This document shows, one piece after another, positions 25,030 through 34,116 of a stretch of DNA of 41,199 nt. A program made the translations under genes and the position numbers. This DNA comes from Alphaproteobacteria bacterium (GTDB taxonomy: Bacteria > Pseudomonadota > Alphaproteobacteria > JAJFIK01): contig JAJFIL010000159.1 of the NCBI GenBank assembly GCA_021774965.1, forward strand, positions 1 through 41,199, given 5' to 3'. The first letter of the stretch is position 1. Each line of letters starts with the position of its first letter. Below the pieces are notes generated by a model. It saw only the letters and a program-made list of their open reading frames with translations. It was not told the DNA's origin and made no database searches.

Positions 25030-26001
25030 ATGTACGAAACAATCCGACTGCTCTCGAGCCCTGAGTTCTACGCCGTCTTGCTAACCGCAGCGGCAGTGTT
25101 CGGCACGGTCCTGACATTTGTCATGCCTATGTTTGCCGGGGATAAGCTGAACTCTCGTCTCAAATCCGTGGCCTCGCGCCGGGAAGAATTGCGCCTCAAG
25201 AGCCGTGAAGCCATGCTGGCGGCGGAGAGAACGAACGTGCGCAAATCCTCCAAAGGGTTCTTGTCAAACCTTGCCGCCAGGATTGACCTTGAGAAACTCA
25301 TGGATGCACCCGCCACTAAATCCAAACTGGCCATGGCTGGTTTGCGAGGCGAAGGGCCTTATCTGACCTTCATGTTCGTGCGCTTGTTTGGCCCTTTTAT
25401 CTTGGCAGGCCTGGGCGCTCTGTATTCTTTCGTTCTGGTTCAGTCTGACTTATCGACTACCACGATGTTCGGCATTCCCGTGGCGGCTTTCGCCTTGGGG
25501 TACTATCTGCCAACCATCCTGATACAGAACATCATCGAGAAACGTCAGCAGTCCATCAAGAGAGCATTTCCGGATGCCTTAGACCTTTTGTTGATCTGCG
25601 TTGAATCTGGCATGTCCATTGAGGCAGCCTTTGGTCGGGTGACCGGCGAGGTGGGTACGCAATCGCCTGAGCTGGCAGAAGAAATGGGTCTTACGACGGC
25701 TGAGCTTTCCTTTCTGCCGGACAGGGCTTTGGCCTATGAAAACTTGGCATTGCGGACAGACTTGCCAGGTGTGAAGGCTGTTTCCACATCGCTCATCCAG
25801 GCTGAGCGCTATGGCACGCCCGTGGGTACGGCCTTGCGGGTGATGGCAGAGGAGAACCGCTCCATGCGCATGCAGGCTGCTGAAAAGAAAGCCGCCGCCC
25901 TACCCGCACAGTTGACCGTGCCGATGATCGTGTTCTTCCTGCCGGTCCTGTTCATGGTGATCCTGGGCCCTGCTGCCATGCGGTTCTTCGATAGTCAGTA
26001 G
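25030..26001 (+). CDS. tadC: Tad inner-membrane platform protein TadC (CpaH)
   Basis: 323-residue paralogue of TadB with the same F-domain layout: an N-terminal helix, a basic linker, two helices around 100-155, the segment FPDALDLLLICVESGMSIEAAF, SLIQAERYGTPVGTALRVMAEE, and final helices. AGGGAG lies 7 bases before the ATG; the gene begins 14 bases after tadB. It is the last gene of the plus-strand Tad run and is followed by a bidirectional terminator. Confidence 0.93.
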   Translation: MYETIRLLSSPEFYAVLLTAAAVFGTVLTFVMPMFAGDKLNSRLKSVASRREELRLKSREAMLAAERTNVRKSSKGFLSNLAARIDLEKLMDAPATKSKLAMAGLRGEGPYLTFMFVRLFGPFILAGLGALYSFVLVQSDLSTTTMFGIPVAAFALGYYLPTILIQNIIEKRQQSIKRAFPDALDLLLICVESGMSIEAAFGRVTGEVGTQSPELAEEMGLTTAELSFLPDRALAYENLALRTDLPGVKAVSTSLIQAERYGTPVGTALRVMAEENRSMRMQAAEKKAAALPAQLTVPMIVFFLPVLFMVILGPAAMRFFDSQ

Positions 26002-26034
26002 GCCGACAAAGCAAACCGTCGACATCTTGAATAC

Positions 26035-26064
26035 AAAAAGGGGCCCCGCAAGGAGCCCCTTTTT
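26035..26064. terminator. Bidirectional terminator between tadC and tadD
   Basis: The perfect ten-base arms AAAAAGGGGC (26035-26044) and GCCCCTTTTT (26055-26064) around a ten-base loop give a G/C stem flanked by a T-run on both strands. It lies between convergent tadC and tadD and can stop both. Confidence 0.9.
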
Positions 26065-26087
26065 TCAATTTCTAATACTATCGCTGG

Positions 26088-26888
26088 TTACTCAGAAGCG
26101 CTTTCGTCTTCTGCGGCCTCGCCCAATTCGTTCCAGGCGGCAGGCTGGGTCAGCATGGAGCGATAATAGGCGACATTGTTGGCGACTGCTGCGGGAGGAA
26201 GATCCGCGCGGGCAAGACGCTCGGCCTCACTGAAGTTTCCCTGAAGCCCCAGGACCAAGGCGAGGTTCTGACGACTTTGAGGTGTTGCATTGGGGTCTGC
26301 CGCCGCTGTGCGCAACATAACCTCCGCTCCATCAAGGTCCCCGGCCAAGGCCCGCGAAAGACCATAATTGTTCAAGATCGCCGGATTGTTGGGGGAGACC
26401 CGCAAGGCCCGCTCATAGCTCTCCGTTGCATGGGTATATTCAGCTGCCTGATCATGGGCGACCCCTTCAAGGGAAAGCGCTTGCCAATCATCCGGTCGCT
26501 GGGCAATCGCCCGCGCCAGCGGTGCAAGGGCATCTGGCCCACGCCGCATGGCAATCAGCGACTTGGCAAACTCCACCAACACGTCTGGCTCGTTGTGACC
26601 CTCACCGGTAATCCGCGTCATAAGAAGCATGGCCTCTTCATGAGAGCCAAGCTGGCGTAGGGACGAGCTGTAAAGCACCGCCAATTCCATGTTGGAAGGG
26701 TCTTCCTCAAATCGGGCACCCCAGTAGGCAGCCTGAGACAAGGGATCTTCGGCCAAGGGCGCTGGCGGCAAGCTGGTAGGGCCAGCGTCGGCCATGGAAT
26801 TTGTCCCCGTGGTCTCACAGCCGGCAAGAGTCAGCCCACCTATAAGGGCGAAGAGAGAGACGGAGCGCTTGAGTGATTTATAGGACAT
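26088..26888 (-). CDS. tadD: Tad lipoprotein with TPR repeats, TadD-like
   Basis: 266-residue lipoprotein with lipobox LAGC (Cys24), followed by a Ser/Pro-rich linker and a series of tetratricopeptide repeats (for example DDWQALSLEGVAHDQAAEYTH split over residues of about 130-150, and NNPAILNNYGLSRALAGD). TadD is the outer-membrane TPR pilotin-like component of Tad systems. Unlike its partners it is encoded on the minus strand, convergent with tadC, so it has its own promoter in the 26889-27100 gap. The ribosome-binding site is weak (GGGATCC). The family assignment rests on lipobox, TPRs and position. Confidence 0.85.
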   Translation of the reverse strand: MSYKSLKRSVSLFALIGGLTLAGCETTGTNSMADAGPTSLPPAPLAEDPLSQAAYWGARFEEDPSNMELAVLYSSSLRQLGSHEEAMLLMTRITGEGHNEPDVLVEFAKSLIAMRRGPDALAPLARAIAQRPDDWQALSLEGVAHDQAAEYTHATESYERALRVSPNNPAILNNYGLSRALAGDLDGAEVMLRTAAADPNATPQSRQNLALVLGLQGNFSEAERLARADLPPAAVANNVAYYRSMLTQPAAWNELGEAAEDESASE

Positions 26889-27019
26889 GGATCCCGGGCA
26901 CCCTTCAATTCTGGATAGAGGTCTAGGTTGCTATTCCAAGAGCAATTTTGCGGCCTCAGCATCTCAAAGCCCCCTCAAGAAAATCTTAACTGCGTACGGG
27001 GGCCCCTGACCGGCGCGGA

Positions 27020-27050
27020 GTGACATTTTTATTTCAGTAAATGCTAATAT
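27020..27050 (+). promoter_or_regulatory. Possible promoter of the TAXI gene
   Basis: GTGACA (27020-27025), then GCTAAT (27043-27048, spacing 17) or TAATAT (27045-27050, spacing 19), about 50 bases before the start. It lies in the 212-base divergent gap shared with tadD. Confidence 0.35.
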
Positions 27051-27100
27051 AAGGCCGTCAGGCACTTTTAATGGAATGAAACACTCCATATAGTGCGGCC

Positions 27101-28249
27101 ATGAATTCCATATTTGCCCGCCTTTTCAATGCCGTCCTGTCCGGATGTCGCGCGACCTATACCTGGGTCCGTGGTCCGGGAGGTGGAATTGTGGGCTTTG
27201 CGATCCTTGGGATCGGGGCCATTGGCCTCATCATCGGGTTTTCGGTGATGAATAAAGATCAGACCGCCCAGACCCCTGATGTCATCGAAGGCCAGTTCTT
27301 CGAGATTGCCACCGGGTCTGTCACCGGCACCTACTATCCCCTCGGCAATGCTATTGCGTCGGTCATTTCCTACCCTGCGGGCTCCGTTCGTTGCGTGGAT
27401 GAAACCCGTTGCGGGCCTGCGGGTCTTTTGGCCGTGGTTCAGGCCGCGCAAGGCTCCGTTGCCAATATCGAAGGCATCCACAGCGGTCGCACCGACAGCG
27501 GCTTTGCCCAGGCCAACGTGGTCAATCAGGCCTATCGTGGCGAAGGCCCGTTTGATACGACCTATGAAGATTTGCGCGCCATATCAGGCCTTTATGGGGA
27601 AGCCATCCATCTGGTGGTTGCCCTTGGATCAGACATCAAGAGCGTTGCTGACTTGGCCGGGCGCCGTGTTTCCGTTGACCGTCCAGGCTCCGGCACTTCG
27701 GGCATCGCACGACGCATATTGCAGGCTGAAGGCATTTCCTCGCGCAATGCGGAATTCGTGGAAGCGTCTGCTGATCAATCTGCCGAGCTTTTGATCTCCG
27801 GCGAAATTGACGCGTTCTTCTATGTCGCCGGACCACCGGTCCGCGCCGTGCAGGCATTGGCCAATTTGAAATTGATGCAGCTGGTTCCTTTGACGGGACC
27901 GGCCATAGAGGCCCTTGTCGAAGCTGAGCCTTATCTTACCGCCACTGAGATTGCCGCTGACACTTATCTGGATACCCCTGCTGTTCAGACCGTGGGGGTC
28001 GCTGCGCTGTGGATCGTCCATGAAGACACGGATTCTGAGCTGATCTATCGCATCACCCGGGCCCTGTGGAATCCGGAAAACAGACATCTTCTGGATGGAG
28101 GCCCCGAACAGGCGGGCCTCATGCATCTTCAAGGGGCATTGGACGGGGTTCCCATTCCCTTCCACCCTGGTGCCTCCCGGTTTTATCGCGAAGTTGGGCT
28201 ATTCCCCTCTGACGCCAATGAACCCTCTGAGACAGAACCCGTCGAGTAA
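27101..28249 (+). CDS. TAXI-family solute-binding protein, membrane-anchored
   Basis: 382-residue protein of the TAXI type of TRAP-associated binding proteins. After a cytoplasmic N-terminus of about 28 residues comes a single hydrophobic helix (about 30-48, with no clear cleavage site), then the TAXI core ATGSVTGTYYPLGNAIA, CVDETRC, GFAQANVVNQAY, VSVDRPGSGTSG and the C-terminal WIVHEDTDSELIYRITRAL. These families bind glutamate-like or other carboxylates. No TRAP permease gene is in the window, so transport partner and ligand are unknown. Start at 27101 lacks a clear ribosome-binding site. Confidence 0.85.
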   Translation: MNSIFARLFNAVLSGCRATYTWVRGPGGGIVGFAILGIGAIGLIIGFSVMNKDQTAQTPDVIEGQFFEIATGSVTGTYYPLGNAIASVISYPAGSVRCVDETRCGPAGLLAVVQAAQGSVANIEGIHSGRTDSGFAQANVVNQAYRGEGPFDTTYEDLRAISGLYGEAIHLVVALGSDIKSVADLAGRRVSVDRPGSGTSGIARRILQAEGISSRNAEFVEASADQSAELLISGEIDAFFYVAGPPVRAVQALANLKLMQLVPLTGPAIEALVEAEPYLTATEIAADTYLDTPAVQTVGVAALWIVHEDTDSELIYRITRALWNPENRHLLDGGPEQAGLMHLQGALDGVPIPFHPGASRFYREVGLFPSDANEPSETEPVE

Positions 28250-28335
28250 TCGGCCTTTTGTAATATCTGAACTCGCCTGAAGCGCCGAATCGGGCTCAAA
28301 TGAGCCATCGTTTCGCTGCCGTAAGGAATTTTGCC

Positions 28336-29796
28336 GTGACCAATCTGCTCATCACCCGCCCCACCAAGACCACCGTGCCCATCCGCCCGGTGTTGGCCAA
28401 GGATTTGGCAAAAACCCTCAAGGCCCTGCCCGCCAATGATGCCCGCTGGGCCAAGGCCAATGGCTTTAAAGGCGCCGCTGGCCAGCTCATGGCCCTGCCC
28501 CGCGCCAAGGGCGAAGTGGGCGGATATCTGTTTGGTTTGGGTAAGGGCAATGATGCTTTTGCCTCCGGCGCCTTGTCCGCGCGGCTTCCGGCCGGGAGTT
28601 ATTGGCTGACCGGGCCCATTCCTGCGGCCAGCGATGTGGATGTGGCCTACGCCTGGGCGATGGGCACCTATAAATATGATCGCTACAAGAAAATGCCGGG
28701 GACAAAGCCCCGCCTTGTGGTCTCCAATGCAGAGGTTGCAAGGGAGGCGAACCGTTTGGCCCAGGCAGTCAGCCTGACCCGCGATTTGATCAACACCCCG
28801 GCGAATGATCTGGGCCCGGATGAATTGGAAACTGCCGCACGCGGTCTGGCCAAGGATTACAGCGCCAAAATCTCCGTCACCAAGGGCAAGGCCCTAGAAG
28901 AAAACTTTCCCCTGATCTATGCGGTGGGCAAAGCATCCCCCCGCGCGCCGCGCCTGATCGATTTTACCTGGGGGCGCAGCGATGCACCCAAGGTCACACT
29001 CGTGGGCAAGGGCGTTTGTTTTGATACCGGCGGGCTCAATCTCAAGCCCGGCTCCTCCATGGCCATGATGAAGAAAGACATGGGCGGCTCTGCCAATGTA
29101 TTGGGCCTGGCTAAAGCCGTCATGGACGCAAACATCGATGTGCGCCTACGGGTACTCATCCCGGCAGTGGAGAATTCCGTGGCTGGCAATGCCTATCGTC
29201 CCGGCGATGTTCTCCAAAGCCATAAGGGGCTCACGGTGGAAATTGGCAATACGGATGCCGAAGGCCGCTTGGTGCTGGCCGATGCTTTGTCGCTAGGGGA
29301 TGAGGAAGCACCTGAGCTGCTTATTGATCTTGCAACACTGACCGGCGCTGCGCGCGTGGCCCTTGGACCCGAGCTGCCAGCCTTTTACACCGACGATGAA
29401 GAGTTTGCGGCGGCAACTCTTGAAGCCGGCACAAACCACCATGATCCGCTTTGGCGCATGCCTTTATGGCCGGGCTATATGAGTGATCTGGACAGCAAGA
29501 TTGCCGATATCAATCACATCTCCAGCGGTGGCCACGGTGGATCGATCACAGCAGCGCTGTTTCTTTCCCGCTTCACTGGCAAGGCTCGGTCCTATGCTCA
29601 CTTGGATATTTTCGCCTGGAACCACAAATCGCGCCCTGCGCGGCAAGTGGGCGGAGAGGCCTGCTCCATGCGAGCGCTGTATTACGTCTTCAAGGATCGC
29701 TATGGCATTGCTGAAGCTCCAAAGCCAAAAGCAAAACCAACTTCAAAAGCGAAGGCGAAAGCCAAAAAGAAATCCGCCAAGAAGTCCAAGAAATAG
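28336..29796 (+). CDS. pepA: Leucyl aminopeptidase (M17 family)
   Basis: 486-residue cytosolic two-metal aminopeptidase that removes N-terminal residues from peptides. All key residues align with E. coli PepA at a constant offset of 45: Lys225, Asp230, Lys237, Asp248, Asp307, Glu309 and Arg311, the last three in the signature NTDAEGRL (305-312). The GTG at 28336 is chosen because AAGGA lies 8 bases upstream; an ATG at 28300 is possible. The C-terminus ends in a Lys/Ala/Pro-rich tail of about 28 residues, which is not part of the catalytic fold. Confidence 0.93.
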   Translation: MTNLLITRPTKTTVPIRPVLAKDLAKTLKALPANDARWAKANGFKGAAGQLMALPRAKGEVGGYLFGLGKGNDAFASGALSARLPAGSYWLTGPIPAASDVDVAYAWAMGTYKYDRYKKMPGTKPRLVVSNAEVAREANRLAQAVSLTRDLINTPANDLGPDELETAARGLAKDYSAKISVTKGKALEENFPLIYAVGKASPRAPRLIDFTWGRSDAPKVTLVGKGVCFDTGGLNLKPGSSMAMMKKDMGGSANVLGLAKAVMDANIDVRLRVLIPAVENSVAGNAYRPGDVLQSHKGLTVEIGNTDAEGRLVLADALSLGDEEAPELLIDLATLTGAARVALGPELPAFYTDDEEFAAATLEAGTNHHDPLWRMPLWPGYMSDLDSKIADINHISSGGHGGSITAALFLSRFTGKARSYAHLDIFAWNHKSRPARQVGGEACSMRALYYVFKDRYGIAEAPKPKAKPTSKAKAKAKKKSAKKSKK

Positions 29797-29835
29797 AGCC
29801 GTGTTTTGCACCCGCAATCGCAGGAGGGTTGATCG

Positions 29836-30213
29836 ATGAAAATACGTTCCCTTGAAGCGCTGAACCTTTGGTCGGATGTTGTCATAGGCGCCGTGCGCAA
29901 AGATGTGCCCGATCTTTCTCAACGCCAGCTTGCCATTTTGCTGACGGTCTATTTGACCCCGCCGCCCCACACGGTGCGCGGACTGGCGGAACATTTGAAA
30001 ATCTCAAAACCGGCAGTGACCCGCGCGCTGGATACACTCTCCATTATGGGCCTGGCCAAACGAAAACGCGACGAAGCCGACAAGCGCAATGTTCTGGTCC
30101 AGCGGACCGTCTCAGGATCGGTTTATCTGAGCGAGCTTTCGGATCAAATCACCAGTGCTGCGGAAAGAATTGAAGAAGAACCAACACTTACTTTACTGCG
30201 CCCAGTTGGCTGA
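29836..30213 (+). CDS. MarR-family transcriptional regulator
   Basis: 125-residue winged-helix regulator. The helix-turn-helix is visible in TVRGLAEHLKISKPAVTRAL (about residues 46-65), and the wing is KRKRDEADKRNVLVQ with the usual Asp/Arg pair (about 75-90). Terminal helices for dimerisation are short, so the protein is slightly smaller than the usual 140-150 residues. GGAGG precedes the ATG. It follows the aminopeptidase gene by 39 bases on the same strand and its stop abuts that of the convergent yejF gene. Ligand and targets unknown. Confidence 0.85.
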   Translation: MKIRSLEALNLWSDVVIGAVRKDVPDLSQRQLAILLTVYLTPPPHTVRGLAEHLKISKPAVTRALDTLSIMGLAKRKRDEADKRNVLVQRTVSGSVYLSELSDQITSAAERIEEEPTLTLLRPVG

Positions 30214-31869
30214 TCAGGTGGACACGGCCCCATCGGCCGTTGTCTCCAACGCAAAGGCCGCAGCCATGAGCGCCTTGGTATAATCAGCCTCTGGCGTGTC
30301 AAAGATTTGCGCGGCAGGGCCAAATTCCACCACGCGGCCATCCTTCATGACGATCACATCATCGGCCAGCGCCCGTACCACTTTCAGGTCATGGCTTATG
30401 AATAGATAGGCCAGCCCATAGCGCGCCTGCAGATCGCGCAGCAGATCCACGATCTGGGCCTGTACGGACATATCCAACGCACTGGTGGGTTCATCCAACA
30501 TGACAAACTTGGGCTTTAGGATCATGGCCCGGGCAATGGCGATGCGCTGACGCTGCCCCCCAGAAAACTCGTGGGGATAGCGATCCATAAATCCGGGCTC
30601 AAGACCCACTTCTTCCAATGCTTCGCTAATGCGTTTCCGGCGATCTTCCTTCGCCGGGGCAAGACGATGCACATCCAGACCTTCGGCAATGATATCGCCC
30701 ACAGACATACGCGGAGACAAAGACCCAAATGGATCCTGAAAGACGATCTGCATCTCTCGGCGCAGGGGCCGCATTTCCTTTGAGCCTCTATGCTCGATAC
30801 TCGCACCTTCAAAAGAGATGCTGCCCGTCGAGGAAATCAAACGCAGCAGGGCCTGGCCAAGCGTCGTCTTGCCCGAACCGCTTTCCCCCACAATGCCGAG
30901 CGTGTGCCCGGCCTTGAGGTCCAGTGAAATTCCGTCCACGGCTTTAATGTGACCCACGGTCTTGCGCATGAGACCTTTGCGGATAGGAAACCAGACTTTG
31001 AGATTGTCGGCGCTCAGCACCGTGGCCGCCTCGCCTGTTTTGACCTCAGGCTGGCCCTTGGGCTCAGACGCGATCAGATGCTTGGTATAGTCATGGCTCG
31101 GTGTTGAGAGCACTTGCAAGGTCTCCCCACGCTCGACAATGGCGCCTTCTTTCATGACGCAGACCCGGTCCGCCATTTTGCGCACCACGCCCAGATCATG
31201 AGTGATGAGCAACAAGGCCATGCCCATCTCGGCCTGAAGTTCTTTCAGCAATTTCAGGATTTGCGCTTGCACGGTGACGTCCAAAGCCGTTGTGGGCTCA
31301 TCTGCAATCAGAATATCCGGCTCGTTCGCCAGTGCCATGGCGATCATCACGCGCTGGCGTTGCCCTCCAGACAATTGGTGCGGATAAGCGCTGAGGCGTT
31401 CTTCGGCGTTCTGCAGGCCGACTTTCTTCAGGAGATTGAGCGATCTTGCACGCGCGTCTGCCTTTGAAAGACCCTGATGAAGCTCCAGCACCTCACCCAC
31501 CTGCCGGTCGATGGTGTGCAGGGGATTGAGCGAGCTCATGGGTTCTTGAAAGATCATGGAGATCTTGTTGCCGCGCACTTTACGCAAATGCGCATCATCT
31601 GCGCCCATCAGCTCCTGACCTTCAAAGCGGATAGAGCCGTTGGGATGGCTTGCGGCGGGATAAGGTAGCAGCTGCAGGATCGAAAGCGCCGTGGTGGATT
31701 TGCCAGATCCAGATTCCCCCACCAACGCCAGACTTTCGCCCGCCTTCAGATCGAAAGAGATGCCCTCCACCACAACGTTGGGCTTGCCGTCTCCTGAGAA
31801 AGCGATGGCGAGATCTTTGACCTGCAGAAGCGGCGTATCATTCATGCTCTCGCTCATACTCTCGTTCAT
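30214..31869 (-). CDS. yejF: Peptide ABC transporter, duplicated ATP-binding protein (YejF)
   Basis: 551-residue fusion of two ABC ATPase domains of the oligopeptide (Dpp/Opp) class, as in YejF of the microcin C/peptide importer. Walker A motifs GESGSGKST (51-59) and GESGSGKTT occur in the two halves, with SGGQRQR signatures in each ([18 protein letters not shown]) and [17 protein letters not shown] as Walker B. It overlaps the yejE stop by four bases (ATGA). The first ten codons contain three in-frame ATGs ([11 protein letters not shown]), so the exact start is uncertain. Confidence 0.93.
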   Translation of the reverse strand: MNESMSESMNDTPLLQVKDLAIAFSGDGKPNVVVEGISFDLKAGESLALVGESGSGKSTTALSILQLLPYPAASHPNGSIRFEGQELMGADDAHLRKVRGNKISMIFQEPMSSLNPLHTIDRQVGEVLELHQGLSKADARARSLNLLKKVGLQNAEERLSAYPHQLSGGQRQRVMIAMALANEPDILIADEPTTALDVTVQAQILKLLKELQAEMGMALLLITHDLGVVRKMADRVCVMKEGAIVERGETLQVLSTPSHDYTKHLIASEPKGQPEVKTGEAATVLSADNLKVWFPIRKGLMRKTVGHIKAVDGISLDLKAGHTLGIVGESGSGKTTLGQALLRLISSTGSISFEGASIEHRGSKEMRPLRREMQIVFQDPFGSLSPRMSVGDIIAEGLDVHRLAPAKEDRRKRISEALEEVGLEPGFMDRYPHEFSGGQRQRIAIARAMILKPKFVMLDEPTSALDMSVQAQIVDLLRDLQARYGLAYLFISHDLKVVRALADDVIVMKDGRVVEFGPAAQIFDTPEADYTKALMAAAFALETTADGAVST

Positions 31870-32924
31870 GCGCTGGCCCCCGGTGCTTTACGCGGATCGA
31901 ACGCATCGCGCACCGCTTCACCAATAAAGATCAGCAGGCTGAGCATGGTTGCGATCACAAAAAAGGCGGTAAAGCCCAACCACGGTGCATGAAGGTTATT
32001 TTTGCCCTGCTGCAGCAATTCCCCCAGCGAGGGGGCCCCCGGCGGTAGGCCAAAGCCCAAAAAATCCAACGAGGTCAATGTGGCGATGGAGCCGTTCAAG
32101 ATAAATGGCATAAACGTCAGCGTTGCCACCATGGCATTGGGCAGCACGTGGCGCACCATGACGCGCACATGGCCCATGCCAAGCGCCCGCGCTGCTGACA
32201 CATACTCCAGGTTCCGCGCCCGTAGAAATTCTGCGCGCACAACCCCCACTAGGACCACCCAGGAGAACAGAAGCAGGATCACCAGCAATATCCAGAAACT
32301 GGGCGCCAGCACAGAAGACACGATGATGATCACATAGAGCGACGGTATGGCGGTCCAGATCTCAATAAATCTTTGAAAGATCAAATCCGTCCAGCCGCCG
32401 AAATAACCTTGCACCGCCCCTGCCGTCACGCCGATGAAAGCCGAGGCTATGGTCAGGGTGAGGCCGAACATCACGGAGAGGCGGAAGCCATAAATCGCGC
32501 GCGCCAGCACATCGCGCTGTTGATCGTCCGTGCCCAGCCAATTATCTCCATCAGGAGCGGCGGGTGCCGGGATACCCTTGTCGCGAATGATGGTGTCATA
32601 GGAATAACGAATGGGGGGCCACAACGTCCAGCCACCATTTTGCTCGATTAGTTCCTGCACAAAGGGGTCCGTGTAGTCCGCTTCGGTCTCAAAAAAGCCG
32701 CCGAACTTGGTTTCCGGATAGGAGACAAACACCGGCACCAAAAGCTCGCCCTCATACCAGGCGAGGATGGGTTTATCGTTGGCCAAAAACTCAGCAAAGA
32801 GAGAGGTGCCGAAAAGCACAAGAAATATCAAAAGCGCATAGAAGCCCCGCCGATTGGCTTTAAAGTTCTTCAGCCGCCGCTCGTTGATGGGGGTGAGTTC
32901 CACCTTGGGGAAAACTGCACTCAT
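31866..32924 (-). CDS. yejE: Peptide ABC transporter permease (YejE)
   Basis: 352-residue inner-membrane permease of the DppC/OppC class. The N-terminal helix (FYALLIFLVLFGTSLF) is followed by the long periplasmic segment with YDTIIRDKG that is typical of YejE. The core helices include the cytoplasmic EAA loop around AARALGMGHVRVMVRHVLPNA split by a helix. It overlaps yejB by four bases (ATGA) and yejF likewise, so the three genes are tightly coupled. Confidence 0.93.
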   Translation of the reverse strand: MSAVFPKVELTPINERRLKNFKANRRGFYALLIFLVLFGTSLFAEFLANDKPILAWYEGELLVPVFVSYPETKFGGFFETEADYTDPFVQELIEQNGGWTLWPPIRYSYDTIIRDKGIPAPAAPDGDNWLGTDDQQRDVLARAIYGFRLSVMFGLTLTIASAFIGVTAGAVQGYFGGWTDLIFQRFIEIWTAIPSLYVIIIVSSVLAPSFWILLVILLLFSWVVLVGVVRAEFLRARNLEYVSAARALGMGHVRVMVRHVLPNAMVATLTFMPFILNGSIATLTSLDFLGFGLPPGAPSLGELLQQGKNNLHAPWLGFTAFFVIATMLSLLIFIGEAVRDAFDPRKAPGASA

Positions 32925-34036
32925 GACTCGCGGCTTTCAAAGTCGATGCGCGGGTCCACCCATGTATAGGCAATGTCAGCGAACAGATGCACGATCAGCC
33001 CGATCAGCGAGAAAATATAGAGCGTGCCGAAAACCACCGGGTAATCGCGATTGACGATGGACTGAAACGACAAGAGCCCCAGGCCATCGAGAGAAAAGAT
33101 CGTCTCTATAAGGATCGAGCCGGTAAAGAAGATATGCATGAAGGCACCTGGAAAACCCGAGACGATCAGGATCATGGCATTGCGGAACACATGGCCATAG
33201 AGGACGCGATTTTCCGGCAAGCCTTTGGACCGCGCAGTGGTCACATATTGTTTGCGAATTTCATCCAGGAATGAGTTCTTCATGAGTAATGTCACAGTGG
33301 CAAAGCCGCTGATCACCATGGCGGTCACGGGCAAGGTGATGTGCCAGAAATAATCAACAATGCGCCGAGGCCAGGAAAGATCACCCCAGTTTTCCGACGT
33401 AATACCCCGCAGCGGAAAGAGATCGAGGAAGGTGCCACCCGCAAACAAAACAATGAGCAGGATGGCGAACAAAAAACCCGGCACCGCATAGCCGATCACA
33501 ATGACCGCGCTGGTCCACACATCAAAGGCTTGGCCATCGCGCACAGCTTTGGCCACGCCCAGCGGAATGGAGATTAAATAGATCAGCAGCGTGGTCCACA
33601 GACCCAGCGATATGGAAACCGGCATCTTCTCTCTGATGAGGCCGATCACAGATTTATCGCGATAGAAACTCTCTCCCAGATCAAAGCGCAGATAATCGCT
33701 GATCATGATAATGAAGCGCTCATGAGCCGGCCTATCCAGACCGAACTGCGCTTCCAGTTCTGCGATGAAGTGAGGGTCGAGCCCTTGTGCCCCGCGATAA
33801 CGGCTGGAGGCGCTGGCCGCCTCAAAGCTCATGTCGGTGAGATTGTCGCCACCGCCAATATCTCCGCCCGAGCCGGAAACCCGTGCGGTTGCCCCCTGAT
33901 CAAGGCCCGTGAGTTGCGCAATCATGCGCTCCACAGGTCCGCCAGGCGCGAATTGGACGATGGTAAAACTGATCAGCAGGATCCCGAAGATGGTCGGTAT
34001 CATCAAGAGCAAGCGGCGAAGAATATAGGCGGCCAT
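32921..34036 (-). CDS. yejB: Peptide ABC transporter permease (YejB)
   Basis: 371-residue permease of the DppB/OppB class. The N-terminal MAAYILRRLLLMIPTIFGI is the family hallmark, followed by a periplasmic loop longer than in DppB, with GDIGGGDNLTDMSFEAA and a DPHFIAELEAQFGLDRP segment, then five helices and the EAA loop near VTTARSKGLPENRVLYGHVF. It is the first gene of the operon here; the usual yejA binding-protein gene is missing immediately upstream. Confidence 0.92.
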   Translation of the reverse strand: MAAYILRRLLLMIPTIFGILLISFTIVQFAPGGPVERMIAQLTGLDQGATARVSGSGGDIGGGDNLTDMSFEAASASSRYRGAQGLDPHFIAELEAQFGLDRPAHERFIIMISDYLRFDLGESFYRDKSVIGLIREKMPVSISLGLWTTLLIYLISIPLGVAKAVRDGQAFDVWTSAVIVIGYAVPGFLFAILLIVLFAGGTFLDLFPLRGITSENWGDLSWPRRIVDYFWHITLPVTAMVISGFATVTLLMKNSFLDEIRKQYVTTARSKGLPENRVLYGHVFRNAMILIVSGFPGAFMHIFFTGSILIETIFSLDGLGLLSFQSIVNRDYPVVFGTLYIFSLIGLIVHLFADIAYTWVDPRIDFESRES

Positions 34037-34077
34037 CAGCGCATCCGTCTGGGAAAGAGCCCTGAATGACCGGGTTC

Positions 34078-34104
34078 GAACCTCTGTCTAGGGTCGAGAG
34101 GTTC
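34078..34104 (-). terminator. Hairpin between cytochrome c and yejB
   Basis: A perfect eight-base stem GAACCTCT (34078-34085) / AGAGGTTC (34097-34104) lies 12 bases after the cytochrome c stop (minus strand). No T-run follows, so it may be a Rho-dependent end, an attenuator, or only a structural element before yejB. Confidence 0.35.
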
Positions 34105-34116
34105 CTTGGCCAAAGC

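Noticed and set aside
34060-34105. tRNA-like T-loop sequence GGTTCGAACC
   Set aside because: The flanking five-base arms do not pair on either strand, and no anticodon or acceptor stem could be built; the bases instead form part of a simple hairpin.
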